The notes under the pieces are model-generated. The model was not told the origin of the DNA and did not search any database. It saw nothing but the letters and a program-made list of their open reading frames with translations. The translations under genes and the position numbers were made by a program. Positions 35,296-44,300 of a DNA stretch of 64,000 nucleotides are shown one piece after another. The stretch covers positions 5,642,001 through 5,706,000 of the forward strand of contig CP069300.1 of the NCBI GenBank assembly GCA_016839165.1, written 5' to 3'. Position 1 is the first letter of the stretch. Each line of letters starts with the position of its first letter. This stretch comes from Bradyrhizobium sp. PSBB068 (GTDB lineage: Bacteria; Pseudomonadota; Alphaproteobacteria; Rhizobiales; Xanthobacteraceae).

Positions 35296-37041
35296 ATGAA
35301 TCACATGACCTCCCCCTCGCGCGAGCACCTGCAGGACATGGCCCGCGGCATCGGCCAGCGGCAGGTCCGCCTGGTGACCGGGACGATCATGTTCGCCTAC
35401 CTGATCAGCCATTTCCTCAACCATGCGCTGGGCAATATCTCGACCGAGGCGCTCGCGATCGGGGTGTACTACCACACCGAATTCTGGCGGTTCCTGCCGG
35501 TCGCCATCGTGTTCTACTCGGCCTGCCTGGTGCACACCGCGCTAGGCATCTGGGCGTTGTTCGAGCGGCGCGAGTTCCACTGGAAGGCGATCGAGCCGCT
35601 GCAGCTTGCGCTCGGCCTCAGCGTTCCGATGCTGGTCATCGTGCATGTCGTCGGCGTCCGGCTCGGGCAAGCCCTGTATGGGCACGAGAAGCTCTATCCG
35701 CAGGAGCTGTATACGTTCTTCATCGCGTCGCCGAACCGGCTGTGGCAGATGCTGGCGGTGCTGGTGGTCGCCTGGGTGCATGGCTGCATCGGCCTGTATT
35801 TCTGGCTGCGGATGCGCCCGTTCTTCAAGCGTGCGGCGCCGTTCCTGCTCGCCGGAGCCGTGTTGATCCCGACGCTGGCGATGCTCGGCATCTATCAGGC
35901 CGGCCGCGCCACGATCGCCGACTACCAGGATCCCGACTGGCGGCGCGAGGAGCTGTCGGTGCAGAAGCTCGGCACGGCGGCGCAGGGGGCCATGCTCGAG
36001 AAGATCACCGATGACCTGACGATCGGCTATCTCGGCCTGCTCGGCCTCGTGCTGCTCGCGCGCGGCGCGCGGACCCTGCTCGAACGCCGCGGCGGCATGA
36101 TCGCATTGTCCTACGGCAACGGCCGCACGCTGCGGGTGCCGAAGGGCTTGAGCGTGCTGGAAGCGAGCCTGCGCTACAACGTGCCTCATGCGAGCGTCTG
36201 CGGCGGCCGCGCACGCTGCTCGACCTGCCGCATCCGCGTCATCGGCGATCACGCCGCCCTGCCCGAGCCTTCGCCGCGCGAAGCCTTCGTGCTGCACCGG
36301 GTCGGCACCGACGATCCGTCGATCCGGCTGGCCTGCCAGTTGCGGCCGACCGGCGACCTGACCTTCTTCCAGCTGTTCCTGCCGAGCACGATGTCGGCCA
36401 ACGCGCATGCCGGCAATCCGACGCGGGTCGGCCAGGAGCGTTATCTCGTCAGCATGTTCGTCGACATGCGCGGCTCGACTCAGCTGGCCGAGAAGCGGCT
36501 GCCGTTCGACACCGTGTTCATCGTCAACCGCTTCCTCGGCGCTGTATCGCAAGCGGTGCTGGAAGCCGGCGGGCGGCCCAACCAGTTCATCGGCGACGGC
36601 ATGCTGGCGCTGTTCGGGCTCTCCTCCGACCGGCACGAGGCCTGCCGCCAGGCGCTGCGCGCGGCGGCATTGATCGCAACCAATATCGACGAACTGAACC
36701 AATTTCTCAGCCACGATCTGCGCGAGCCGATCCGCTTCGGCATCGGCATCCATGGCGGCGAGGTGATCGTCGGCGATATCGGCTATCGCGACCATATGGT
36801 GTTCACCGCGCTCGGTGATGCCGTCAACGTCGCCGCACGGCTCCAGGACATGACCAAGGCGCTGGCCTGCGAGGCCGTCATTTCCGACGAGGTGCGCGTC
36901 ACCGCGGGCCTCGCCGACGATGCCCTGCCGGCGCAGGAGGTCGCGATCCGCGGCCGCAACGAGCCGATGACGGTGCGCACCGTCGAGGCGACGCGCATCC
37001 TGTCCGCGCTGGTCGACGACCGGCGCGCCGTCGCGGCCTGA
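35296..37041 (+). CDS. cyaC: CyaC-like redox-responsive membrane adenylate cyclase
   Basis: 581 residues, three parts. First, six membrane helices (about 25-280) with histidines H39/H43, H80, H117 and H162 spaced as in the diheme anchors of succinate-quinone oxidoreductases. Second, a 2Fe-2S ferredoxin-like domain with C302-X5-C308-X2-C311 and C347. Third, a class III cyclase domain with metal aspartates D390 and D434 and transition-state residues N511 and R515; T504 stands where mammalian cyclases have the adenine-specifying Asp, as in class IIIb. Sinorhizobium CyaC has this architecture: quinone redox state is read by the hemes and sets cAMP synthesis. ATG 35296 is preferred to TTG 35287. 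Confidence 0.88.
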   Translation: MNHMTSPSREHLQDMARGIGQRQVRLVTGTIMFAYLISHFLNHALGNISTEALAIGVYYHTEFWRFLPVAIVFYSACLVHTALGIWALFERREFHWKAIEPLQLALGLSVPMLVIVHVVGVRLGQALYGHEKLYPQELYTFFIASPNRLWQMLAVLVVAWVHGCIGLYFWLRMRPFFKRAAPFLLAGAVLIPTLAMLGIYQAGRATIADYQDPDWRREELSVQKLGTAAQGAMLEKITDDLTIGYLGLLGLVLLARGARTLLERRGGMIALSYGNGRTLRVPKGLSVLEASLRYNVPHASVCGGRARCSTCRIRVIGDHAALPEPSPREAFVLHRVGTDDPSIRLACQLRPTGDLTFFQLFLPSTMSANAHAGNPTRVGQERYLVSMFVDMRGSTQLAEKRLPFDTVFIVNRFLGAVSQAVLEAGGRPNQFIGDGMLALFGLSSDRHEACRQALRAAALIATNIDELNQFLSHDLREPIRFGIGIHGGEVIVGDIGYRDHMVFTALGDAVNVAARLQDMTKALACEAVISDEVRVTAGLADDALPAQEVAIRGRNEPMTVRTVEATRILSALVDDRRAVAA

Positions 37042-37201
37042 CCGCTTCATCCCCCTTCACCGAGTGTGACCTGCCGCACATCCAGCGGAGCGTTCAGCCG
37101 CGATGCTCGAACGCGTCCCGTGCCGGATGCGACTGACTGGCGATGGGTAACACTGCAACCGCGCCGCGACAGAGCTCAACGCGCATCTGAAGGAGACGAC
37201 C

Positions 37202-37429
37202 ATGCTTCGCAAAGTCACGCTTGCTCTCGCTACTGCCGCAACCCTCGGCGCCGCCGCGCTGGCGCCGACCTCGGCGTCCGCCAAGCCGTTCTTCTGGCAT
37301 CCGTACCACCATCACTTCTGGGGTGGCCCGGGCATCTCCGTCGGCTTCGTCGACTCCGGCTGCTACGTCACCCGCCTGGTAATGACGCCCTACGGCTATC
37401 GCTATCGCACCGTCAACGTCTGCTACTGA
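37202..37429 (+). CDS. Small secreted histidine/aromatic-rich protein (75 aa)
   Basis: A clear signal peptide (cleavage after ASA, about residue 27) leaves a 48-residue mature protein with a cluster FFWHPYHHHFWGG and two cysteines (SGCYVTRLV and the final NVCY) that could form a disulfide. AAGGAGA precedes the ATG at good distance and a strong terminator follows, so it is a complete single-gene unit. The histidine cluster could bind metal. Function unknown. Confidence 0.75.
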   Translation: MLRKVTLALATAATLGAAALAPTSASAKPFFWHPYHHHFWGGPGISVGFVDSGCYVTRLVMTPYGYRYRTVNVCY

Positions 37430-37454
37430 TCGAACCTTCGACGTCGCTGGAAAT

Positions 37455-37491
37455 GCCCCGGTCGCCCGCGCGACCGGGGCTTCTCGTTGTT
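37455..37491 (+). terminator. Strong intrinsic terminator after the 75-aa gene
   Basis: GCCCCGGTCGC (37455-37465), loop ccgc, exact complement (37470-37480), then the T-rich TTCTCGTTGTT. An 11-bp GC-rich stem 25 bases after the stop codon. Confidence 0.85.
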
Positions 37492-37638
37492 GCGACGCAA
37501 CGCTGCGAAAGCTCAATTGACTCGCGGTTCCCCGATGCGACATTTGTCGCCGCGCGCAGTCCATGATGCGAAGGCGCGCAGGCCAAGGTGAGCCTGGTGA
37601 TGACCAGCTCACGACAGAACAGCTTCGGAGGAAGCGGA

Positions 37639-38838
37639 ATGCTCGATCGACGAGACTTGATGAGGCGCGCCGGGTTGGCGGCTTTGGTGACGGGGCTGGG
37701 ATCAAGGGGCGCGCTCGCCCTCGACACCGTGACACTGCCCTTCGACAACGGCGAACGGCCGCTGGTGCGCTACCCCCAGAAGCGCCCGATGATCGGCCTG
37801 ACCAGCCGGCCGCCGCAGCTCGAAACCCCGTTTGCAATCTTCAACGACGGTCCGCTGACGCCGAACAACGCGTTCTTCGTCCGCTATCACCTCGCCGGCA
37901 TCCCCTACGACCTCGATCCGGACAAGTTCACGCTCGAGATCAAGGGCAAGGTCGACAAGCCGCTGAGGCTGTCGCTGAAGGATATCCGCAAGCTGAAGCC
38001 GATCGAGCTGGTCGCCGTCAACCAGTGCTCCGGCAACAGCCGCGGCTTCTTCAATCCGCGCGTCGCCGGCGGCCAGCTCGGCAACGGCGCGATGGGCTGT
38101 GCGCGCTGGCACGGCGTGCCGCTGAAGACCGTGCTCGACATGGCCGGCGTGCAGGCCGGCGCCAAGCAGGTCACCTTCAATGGCATGGACGGCCCTGTCA
38201 TGGAGACGACGCCCGATTTCGTGAAAGCGCTCGACATCGACCATGCGCGCGATGGCGAGGTGATGCTGGCCTGGGGCATGAACGGCGAGGACCTGCCGTT
38301 CCTCAACGGATTTCCGCTCCGCCTCGTGGTGCCCGGCTATTACGGCACCTATTGGGTGAAGCACCTCAACGAGATCACGGTGATCGACAACGTGTTCGAC
38401 GGCTTCTGGATGAAGTCCGCCTACCGGATTCCGGATACGCCGAACAACGCGGTCGAGCCCGGCACCGCGCCGAAGGCGACGATCCCGATCAACCGCTTCA
38501 CGGTACGCTCGTTCATGACCAGCATTGCCGACGGCGCCAGGCTGAAGGCCGGCCTCACCACGCTGCGCGGCATCGCCTTCGACGGCGGCAAGGGCATCAA
38601 GGAGGTCGTGGTCTCGACCGACGGCGGCAAGATCTGGACACCGGCCAAGCTCGGCAAGGACCTCGGCAAATACGCCTTCCGCGAATGGAAGCTGAAAGTC
38701 ACGCTTCCCCCCGGCCCGTCGGAGCTGAAGGTGCGCGCCACCAACAATGCCGGCGACACCCAGCCGATGGATCCGTTGTGGAATCCCGCCGGCTATCTGC
38801 GCAACGTCGTCGAAACCGTGCGCGTCACCGCGGCGTGA
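37639..38838 (+). CDS. sorA: Sulfite dehydrogenase molybdopterin subunit (SorA-like)
   Basis: 399 residues. A Tat signal (DRRDLMRRAGLAALVTG) precedes a sulfite oxidase-fold domain with the molybdenum-coordinating cysteine at about 130 in VNQCSGNSRG and conserved GCARWHGVPLK, then a C-terminal dimerisation domain (from about 265, NRFTVRSFMTSI). It oxidises sulfite to sulfate in the periplasm and passes electrons to the cytochrome encoded next. The ATG at 37639 is set by CGGAGGA upstream and by the position of the signal; longer starts lack a Tat signal. Confidence 0.88.
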   Translation: MLDRRDLMRRAGLAALVTGLGSRGALALDTVTLPFDNGERPLVRYPQKRPMIGLTSRPPQLETPFAIFNDGPLTPNNAFFVRYHLAGIPYDLDPDKFTLEIKGKVDKPLRLSLKDIRKLKPIELVAVNQCSGNSRGFFNPRVAGGQLGNGAMGCARWHGVPLKTVLDMAGVQAGAKQVTFNGMDGPVMETTPDFVKALDIDHARDGEVMLAWGMNGEDLPFLNGFPLRLVVPGYYGTYWVKHLNEITVIDNVFDGFWMKSAYRIPDTPNNAVEPGTAPKATIPINRFTVRSFMTSIADGARLKAGLTTLRGIAFDGGKGIKEVVVSTDGGKIWTPAKLGKDLGKYAFREWKLKVTLPPGPSELKVRATNNAGDTQPMDPLWNPAGYLRNVVETVRVTAA

Positions 38839-38849
38839 GGAGAAGCATC

Positions 38850-39161
38850 ATGACCAGCAAGCTGCTTGCTTCCCTCGCCGCGGGCGCGGCCCTCTCGATC
38901 GGGGCTGCGATCGCCACGCCCGTCAACTACACGCTTCCCGAGGAGACCGCTTCGTTCAAGCCGGGTCCGAACCTCGACGTGGTCCAGAGCAACTGCACCG
39001 GCTGCCACTCGGCGGACTACATCAAGACCCAGCCGCAGGGCGAGAAGTTCAAGAAAGACTTCTGGCAGGCCGAGGTGACCAAGATGATCAAGGTCTACGG
39101 TGCGCCGATCGATCAGGCCGACGTCGGCAAGATCGTCGAGTATCTTTCCGCGACCTATTGA
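38850..39161 (+). CDS. sorB: Sulfite dehydrogenase cytochrome c subunit (SorB-like)
   Basis: 103 residues with an N-terminal signal peptide (about 22 residues) and a single c-heme site C49-x-x-C52-H53 (CTGCH) in QSNCTGCHSADYIKTQPQG; a possible axial methionine lies in VTKMIKVYG. It accepts electrons from SorA in the periplasm and delivers them to the respiratory chain. GAGGAG overlaps the sorA stop, 11 bases upstream of the gene, so the two are cotranscribed and probably translationally linked. Confidence 0.87.
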   Translation: MTSKLLASLAAGAALSIGAAIATPVNYTLPEETASFKPGPNLDVVQSNCTGCHSADYIKTQPQGEKFKKDFWQAEVTKMIKVYGAPIDQADVGKIVEYLSATY

Positions 39162-39444
39162 GACGCGGTCGATCCATCCCCGCGCGCTGGCCGACAGGCC
39201 GCGCGTGGGTTGACCTATCCAATTCGGCTCAGAGGAACTGATCTGTTTTTGCAGCGCATCAATTGACCACGAAACAGGCAATCCGGCACCAAAACCCCAC
39301 AAAGCGGGTTGTTTCCGGGCAAAAACACACCGTGGTTTGATCTACCCAGCTTTTTCCAAACTGCTATCCTGTGCGGTGCGGACAAGCCGGTTTGTGCGGG
39401 GACCAGCTGGTCTGTTTTCGATTGATTCCGCGGAGACGACTGGA

Positions 39445-39645
39445 ATGCCCAAAGGTACAGTGAAGTGGTTCAACCCGACCAAGGGTTATGGATTCATCCA
39501 GCCCGCAACGGGCGGTAAGGACATTTTCGTGCATATTTCGGCGGTTCAGAAGGCTGGTCTGCAGTCCCTGAACGAAGGCCAATCGGTTGAATACGAAGAG
39601 ATCGCAAATCGCGGCAAGACGTCAGCCGAGAACCTCAAGGTCTAG
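39445..39645 (+). CDS. Cold-shock protein (CspA family)
   Basis: 66 residues, one cold-shock domain: [17 protein letters not shown] carries RNP1 and DIFVHIS carries RNP2. It binds single-stranded RNA and DNA as an RNA chaperone. It is preceded by 283 bases without a gene, probably a promoter and a long 5' leader as usual for csp messages. The ATG at 39445 follows a GCGGAGACGACTGGA segment; longer frames are leader sequence. Confidence 0.92.
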   Translation: MPKGTVKWFNPTKGYGFIQPATGGKDIFVHISAVQKAGLQSLNEGQSVEYEEIANRGKTSAENLKV

Positions 39646-39669
39646 CGCACCGCGCAAGATCGAGCGGCG

Positions 39670-39694
39670 CACTCTCGGACGCCATCCGGGAGTG
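39670..39694 (+). terminator. Hairpin after the cold-shock gene
   Basis: CACTC-t-CGGA and TCCG-g-GAGTG pair to a 10-bp stem with one wobble and a five-base loop, 24 bases after the stop. No T-run follows. The remaining sequence to 39919 shows no gene. Confidence 0.4.
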
Positions 39695-39919
39695 AGGGCC
39701 GAATCCAACATCACACGCGTGACGTTCGGCGGAGCGGGCACGGTGCCCGCGCGCCACGGCATCGAATTTTTCCCAGCCGTCATCGACCACGTGCCGCTAT
39801 TGGCCATTTGCCCGTTACATCGGGGCATCGCCCTATTGCCGACGCGCCAATCCGCTATCGCGCGACCACCCGATTGCGCAGCTCAACATCGCAACGGCGT
39901 CAGGGACGAGGGGCCGCGC

Positions 39920-40048
39920 ATGAATCTCGCCGACAGCTGGGACGCCGAATCCGGCCGATGGATCGAATGGGCGCGGCGTCCGGGGCATGACAGCTATTGG
40001 CGATATCATCGCGACCAGTTCATCACGCTGCTGCCGCCACCCGGCCTC
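39920..40048 (+). pseudogene. Remnant of a SAM-dependent methyltransferase gene (N-terminal about 43 codons)
   Basis: The frame reads MNLADSWDAESGRWIEWARR, then GHDSYWRYHRDQFITLLPPPG, which is the usual N-terminal segment just before the SAM-binding strand in a family of class I methyltransferases. At that exact point (about 40046) homology stops: the frame enters the complementary strand of the next gene and ends at 40114 with unrelated residues. The SAM-binding motif and everything after it are missing. This is a deletion that removed about 200 codons and fused the stump tail-to-tail with the convergent gene. It is not expected to be functional. Confidence 0.65.
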
Positions 40049-40059
40049 CATTCAGCCGT

Positions 40060-40710
40060 TCAGTCTTCCGTCACCCACTTGGCGACGGTCATGACATCAG
40101 GCGGTTGCAGATAACCGCGGGGCCAGAGATCGACGGCCCATTCCACCTTGGTGGCGCGTTCCACCAGCACGGCGGTATTGTGCGGCGTCTGCATCAACTG
40201 AAAGCCGCGATAATGAGGATCCCCCACATCGTGGAACTTGAACAGGTTCCAGGTCTGCATCACCAGCATCAGGCTGGTCGTGTTGCGGGTGGTGTCCCAG
40301 CAGTCGTAATTGTGCTGATCATCGTTGGCGCGGAAGTCCGCTTTCGCGACACGCTTGTTGGTGCCGAGGATCGGCCCCATCCGGCGATCGAACCAGATCA
40401 CGGCCTTTTGCACGGCGGCGCGTTCGGCGGCGGCGTTGGCACGGCCGGTGGCCATGATCCGGGTCAACGCGGCTCTGTCGGCCGCGCTGAAGTCGAGCAT
40501 CTCACGGCGCCGGCAGACGAAGCCGTAGCACACCGTCATCACCGAGGCCGACGGCGGATAGATCGACACCGATGTGTAGAGCTGCATGATGCCGGAGCTG
40601 AGCTCGGCCGCAGGGGCCGGCGTCATCGCGAACAGGGACAACGTCGCGACGCATAACGCGCCGGCAACCCCGGTTCGCTTCGCACGTATCGGCTGATTGG
40701 TATCGTCCAT
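40060..40710 (-). CDS. Exported protein with possible Cys-His-Asp (transglutaminase-like) triad
   Basis: 216 residues. A basic start and a hydrophobic segment (residues 14-35, ending PAPA) predict export. I recognise no named family, but three conserved-looking blocks stand in the order used by transglutaminase-like and NlpC-type hydrolases: C137 in NYDCWDTTRNTTSL, H177 in TPHNTAVLVE, and D194 in WAVDLWPRG. Two more cysteines (C61, C66) may form a disulfide. The ATG at 40710 is chosen so that the signal lies near the N-terminus. The hydrolase idea is inference from motif order only. Confidence 0.6.
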   Translation of the reverse strand: MDDTNQPIRAKRTGVAGALCVATLSLFAMTPAPAAELSSGIMQLYTSVSIYPPSASVMTVCYGFVCRRREMLDFSAADRAALTRIMATGRANAAAERAAVQKAVIWFDRRMGPILGTNKRVAKADFRANDDQHNYDCWDTTRNTTSLMLVMQTWNLFKFHDVGDPHYRGFQLMQTPHNTAVLVERATKVEWAVDLWPRGYLQPPDVMTVAKWVTED

Positions 40711-40790
40711 GTCGCGGCCCCCAACTGGAGGGAGAATTATCGCGGGTGCGGCGCGATGCCAAGGTATCCGGCGCATGGCTGTGGATCAGA

Positions 40791-41255
40791 TCAGCCGACC
40801 GGCAGCGGCGCGTCGCGCTTGACTTCCTCCATCACCGCATAGGTTCGCGTCTCGCGCACACCCGGCAGCGCCAGCAGCGTCTCGCCGAGAAACCGGCGAT
40901 AGGCGGTCATGTTGGCGACGCGCGCCTTGACCAGATAGTCGAAGCCGCCGGCCACCATGTGACACTCCAGCACTTCCGGCGCGGTCTGCACCGCCCTGGC
41001 GAAGCGCTCGAACACGTCGGGCGTGGTCTTGTCGAGCAGCACCTCGACGAACACCAGGAGGCCAAGGCCCAGCCGGTGCGGATTGAGTCGCGCGCCATAG
41101 CCCTCGACGAAGCCGTCGCGCTGCAGCCGCTTCAGCCGTTCACCGACGGAGGTCGGCGACAGGCCGATCCTCTCGGCCAGTTCCACATTGGCAATCCGGC
41201 CATCCCCTTGCAGGATCGAGAGGATTTTGCGGTCTGTCTTGTCGATTTCTGTCAT
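40791..41255 (-). CDS. putR: Lrp/AsnC-family regulator, probably PutR
   Basis: 154 residues. DNA-binding helix-turn-helix at about 15-50 (DGRIANVELAERIGLSPTSVGERLKRLQRDG) and a C-terminal RAM ligand-binding domain with VLECHMVAGGFDYLVKARV. It is divergent from putA with a 125-base shared region containing an inverted repeat. In rhizobia and Agrobacterium the Lrp-type PutR senses proline and activates putA, so this role is strongly suggested by position. ATG 41255 is chosen over a TTG four codons upstream. Confidence 0.85.
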   Translation of the reverse strand: MTEIDKTDRKILSILQGDGRIANVELAERIGLSPTSVGERLKRLQRDGFVEGYGARLNPHRLGLGLLVFVEVLLDKTTPDVFERFARAVQTAPEVLECHMVAGGFDYLVKARVANMTAYRRFLGETLLALPGVRETRTYAVMEEVKRDAPLPVG

Positions 41256-41280
41256 ATCCACGGCCAAACCATCAACTATC

Positions 41281-41302
41281 CAGATTTTCTAAGGCAAATC
41301 TG
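41281..41302. promoter_or_regulatory. Inverted repeat in the putR-putA region
   Basis: CAGATTT (41281-41287) and AAATCTG (41296-41302) are exact complements around eight bases. It lies 26 bases before the putR start and 79 bases before the putA start, the expected place for a PutR operator. Confidence 0.55.
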
Positions 41303-41380
41303 CTAATTTGTCTATCGAACTACGGTCCACGGACGCGTAGGTGTTCCCGTGCAACCCCGAGGAACCGCCGAGAAACCGCC

Positions 41381-44300
41381 ATGCCAGACCAGCTCCCGCC
41401 CCCGTTCAGCGCGCCCTACGCCCCCGATGACACGGCGATCGCCAGCCGCCTGCGTCAGAACGCCGGGCTGGGCGCGGACAAGGAGGCCAGGATCGACCGC
41501 AGCGCGACCCGCCTGATCGAAGCGATCAGGGCCAATGACGATCCGCTCGGCGGGGTCGAGGACATGCTGCGGGAGTTCGCGCTGTCGACCAAAGAGGGGT
41601 TGGCGCTGATGGTGCTGGCGGAGGCGCTGCTCCGCGTGCCCGACGCGCGCACCGCCGACCAGTTCATCGAGGACAAGCTCGGCCAGGGCGACTTCGTCAA
41701 CCACGAGACCAAATCCAGCGCATTCCTGGTCAACGCCTCGGCCTGGGCGCTCGGCATGTCGGCGCGCGTGATCCAGCCCGGCGAGACGCCGCAGGGCACG
41801 ATCGGCCGGCTGACCAAGCGGCTCGGCGCGCCGGCGGTGCGCGCGGCGACGCGGCAGGCGATGCGGCTGATGGGCAGCCATTTCGTGCTCGGCGAAACCA
41901 TCGAGGCGGCGCTGGCGCGGGCGCAATCGCACACGGCGCGCGGCTCGCGCTATTCGTTCGACATGCTCGGCGAGGGCGCGCGCACCGCCGACGACGCAAG
42001 CCGCTATTTCGAATCCTACGCCCGCGCGATCGAGGCGATCGGCAAGGCGGCCGGCGATCAGGCCCTGCCCGATCGGCCCGGCATCTCGGTCAAGCTGTCC
42101 GCACTGCATCCGCGGTTCGAGGCGGTGAGCCATGCGCGGGTGATGGGCGAGCTGGTGCCGCAGCTGATCGACCTGGCGCGCCGCGCCAAGGCGTACGACC
42201 TCAACTTCACCGTCGATGCCGAGGAGGCCGACCGGCTGGAGCTGTCGCTCGACGTCATCGCGGCTGCCTTCGCCGATCCGTCGCTCGCCGGCTGGAGCGG
42301 CTTCGGGCTTGCGATCCAGGCCTATCAGAAGCGCGCCACCGACGTGATCGACTATATCGACGCGCTGACGCGCGCACTCGACCGCAGGATGATGGTGCGC
42401 CTCGTCAAGGGCGCCTATTGGGACACCGAGATCAAGCGCGCGCAGGAGCGTGGGCTCGACGGCTATCCGGTGTTCACCCGCAAGGCGATGACCGACCTGA
42501 ACTACATCACCTGTGCGCGCAAGCTGCTGGCGCTGCGGCCGCAGCTGTTTCCGCAATTTGCCACCCACAACGCGTTGACCGTCGCGACCATCCTCGAACT
42601 GTCGGACGATCCCTCAAGCTTCGAATTCCAGCGGCTGCATGGCATGGGCGAGGCGCTCTACGCGCAGCTCGGCCAGGATCGTCCTGAGATCGCCCACCGC
42701 ACTTATGCGCCGGTCGGCAGCCACCGCGACCTGCTCGCCTATCTGGTGCGGCGCCTGCTCGAGAACGGCGCCAATTCGTCGTTTGTGGCGCTGGCCGCGG
42801 ACAATCGCGTCTCCATCGTGGACCTGTTGCGCCGCCCTGCCGAGATCATCGGCGCCGATGACAACGCGGCGTATTCCGGAATTCCGCTGCCGGCCGATCT
42901 TTACCGGCCGCAGCGCGAGAATTCGCACGGCATCGAGTTCGGCGAGCGAAAGGCGCTCGATGCGTTGACGTCGGCGATAACAGTCGAACCCAAGGCGGCG
43001 TCTGGTGCGGTCGCGGCATCGACGAACGAACAGGCGAATGCCGCCGTCGCCGCCGCACGCAGCGGCTTCAAGGCCTGGAACGCGACGCCGGCCACACGGC
43101 GCGCGGCCATGCTGGACAAGGCTGCCGATCTGCTCGCGCAGCGCCGTGCCCACTTCCTCGCACTGCTGCAGAGCGAAGGAGGCAAGACGCTCGACGACGC
43201 ACTCTCCGAGGTGCGCGAGGCGATCGACTTCTGCCGCTACTATGCGGCACAAGGCCGGACGCTGTTCGAGCAAGGCGAGACGATGCCGGGGCCGACCGGC
43301 GAGAGCAACGTGCTGGAGTTGCACGGCCGCGGCGCGTTCGTCGCGATCTCGCCATGGAATTTCCCGCTCGCGATCTTCCTCGGCCAGGTGACGGCGGCAC
43401 TGATGGCCGGCAATGCAGTGATCGCAAAGCCGGCCGAGCAAACGCCGCGCATTGCGGCCGAGGCCGTCGCCCTGCTGCATCAGGCGGGCGTGCCGACGTC
43501 GGCGCTGCATCTGGTTCAAGGCGACGGCGCGGCCGGCGCGGCGCTGGTCAATCATCCCGCCATCGCCGGCGTGGTCTTCACCGGCTCGACGGAGGTGGCG
43601 CGCTCGATCAACCGGACGCTCGCGGCCAAGGACGGCCCGATCGTACCGCTGATCGCCGAGACCGGCGGCATCAATGCCATGATCGTCGATGCCACCGCGC
43701 TGCCCGAGCAGGTCGCCGACGATGTCGTGACCTCGGCGTTCCGTTCCGCCGGCCAGCGCTGCTCGGCGCTCAGACTGTTGTTCGTGCAGGACGACGTCGC
43801 CGACCGCATGATCGAGATGATCGCGGGCGCCGCGCGCGAATTGAAGATCGGCGATCCCTCCGAGCCATCGACGCATGTCGGACCGGTGATCGATGCTGAG
43901 GCCAAGCAACGACTCGACGCGCATATCGCGCGGATGAAACAGCAGGCGCGGGTGCATCTCGCCGGCGAGGCGCCATTAGGCAATTTCGTCGCGCCGCATA
44001 TCTTCGAGCTGTCGTCGGCAAGCCAGCTCAGCGAAGAGGTGTTCGGCCCGATCCTGCACGTCGTGCGCTATCGCGCCGAGCGGCTCGGTGAGGTGCTCGC
44101 CGCGATCGAGGCAACCGGCTTCGGACTGACGCTCGGCATCCATTCCCGCATCGACGACACCATCGAACACGTGATCGAGCGCCTTCAGGTCGGCAACATC
44201 TATGTCAACCGCAACATGATCGGCGCGGTCGTCGGCGTGCAGCCGTTCGGCGGCAGTGGCCTCTCGGGCACCGGCCCCAAGGCCGGCGGCCCGCACTATC

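Noticed and set aside
39162..39444. A specific promoter for the cold-shock gene
   Set aside because: A TTGATC and a TATCCT are visible but 22 bases apart, too far for a convincing sigma-70 promoter.
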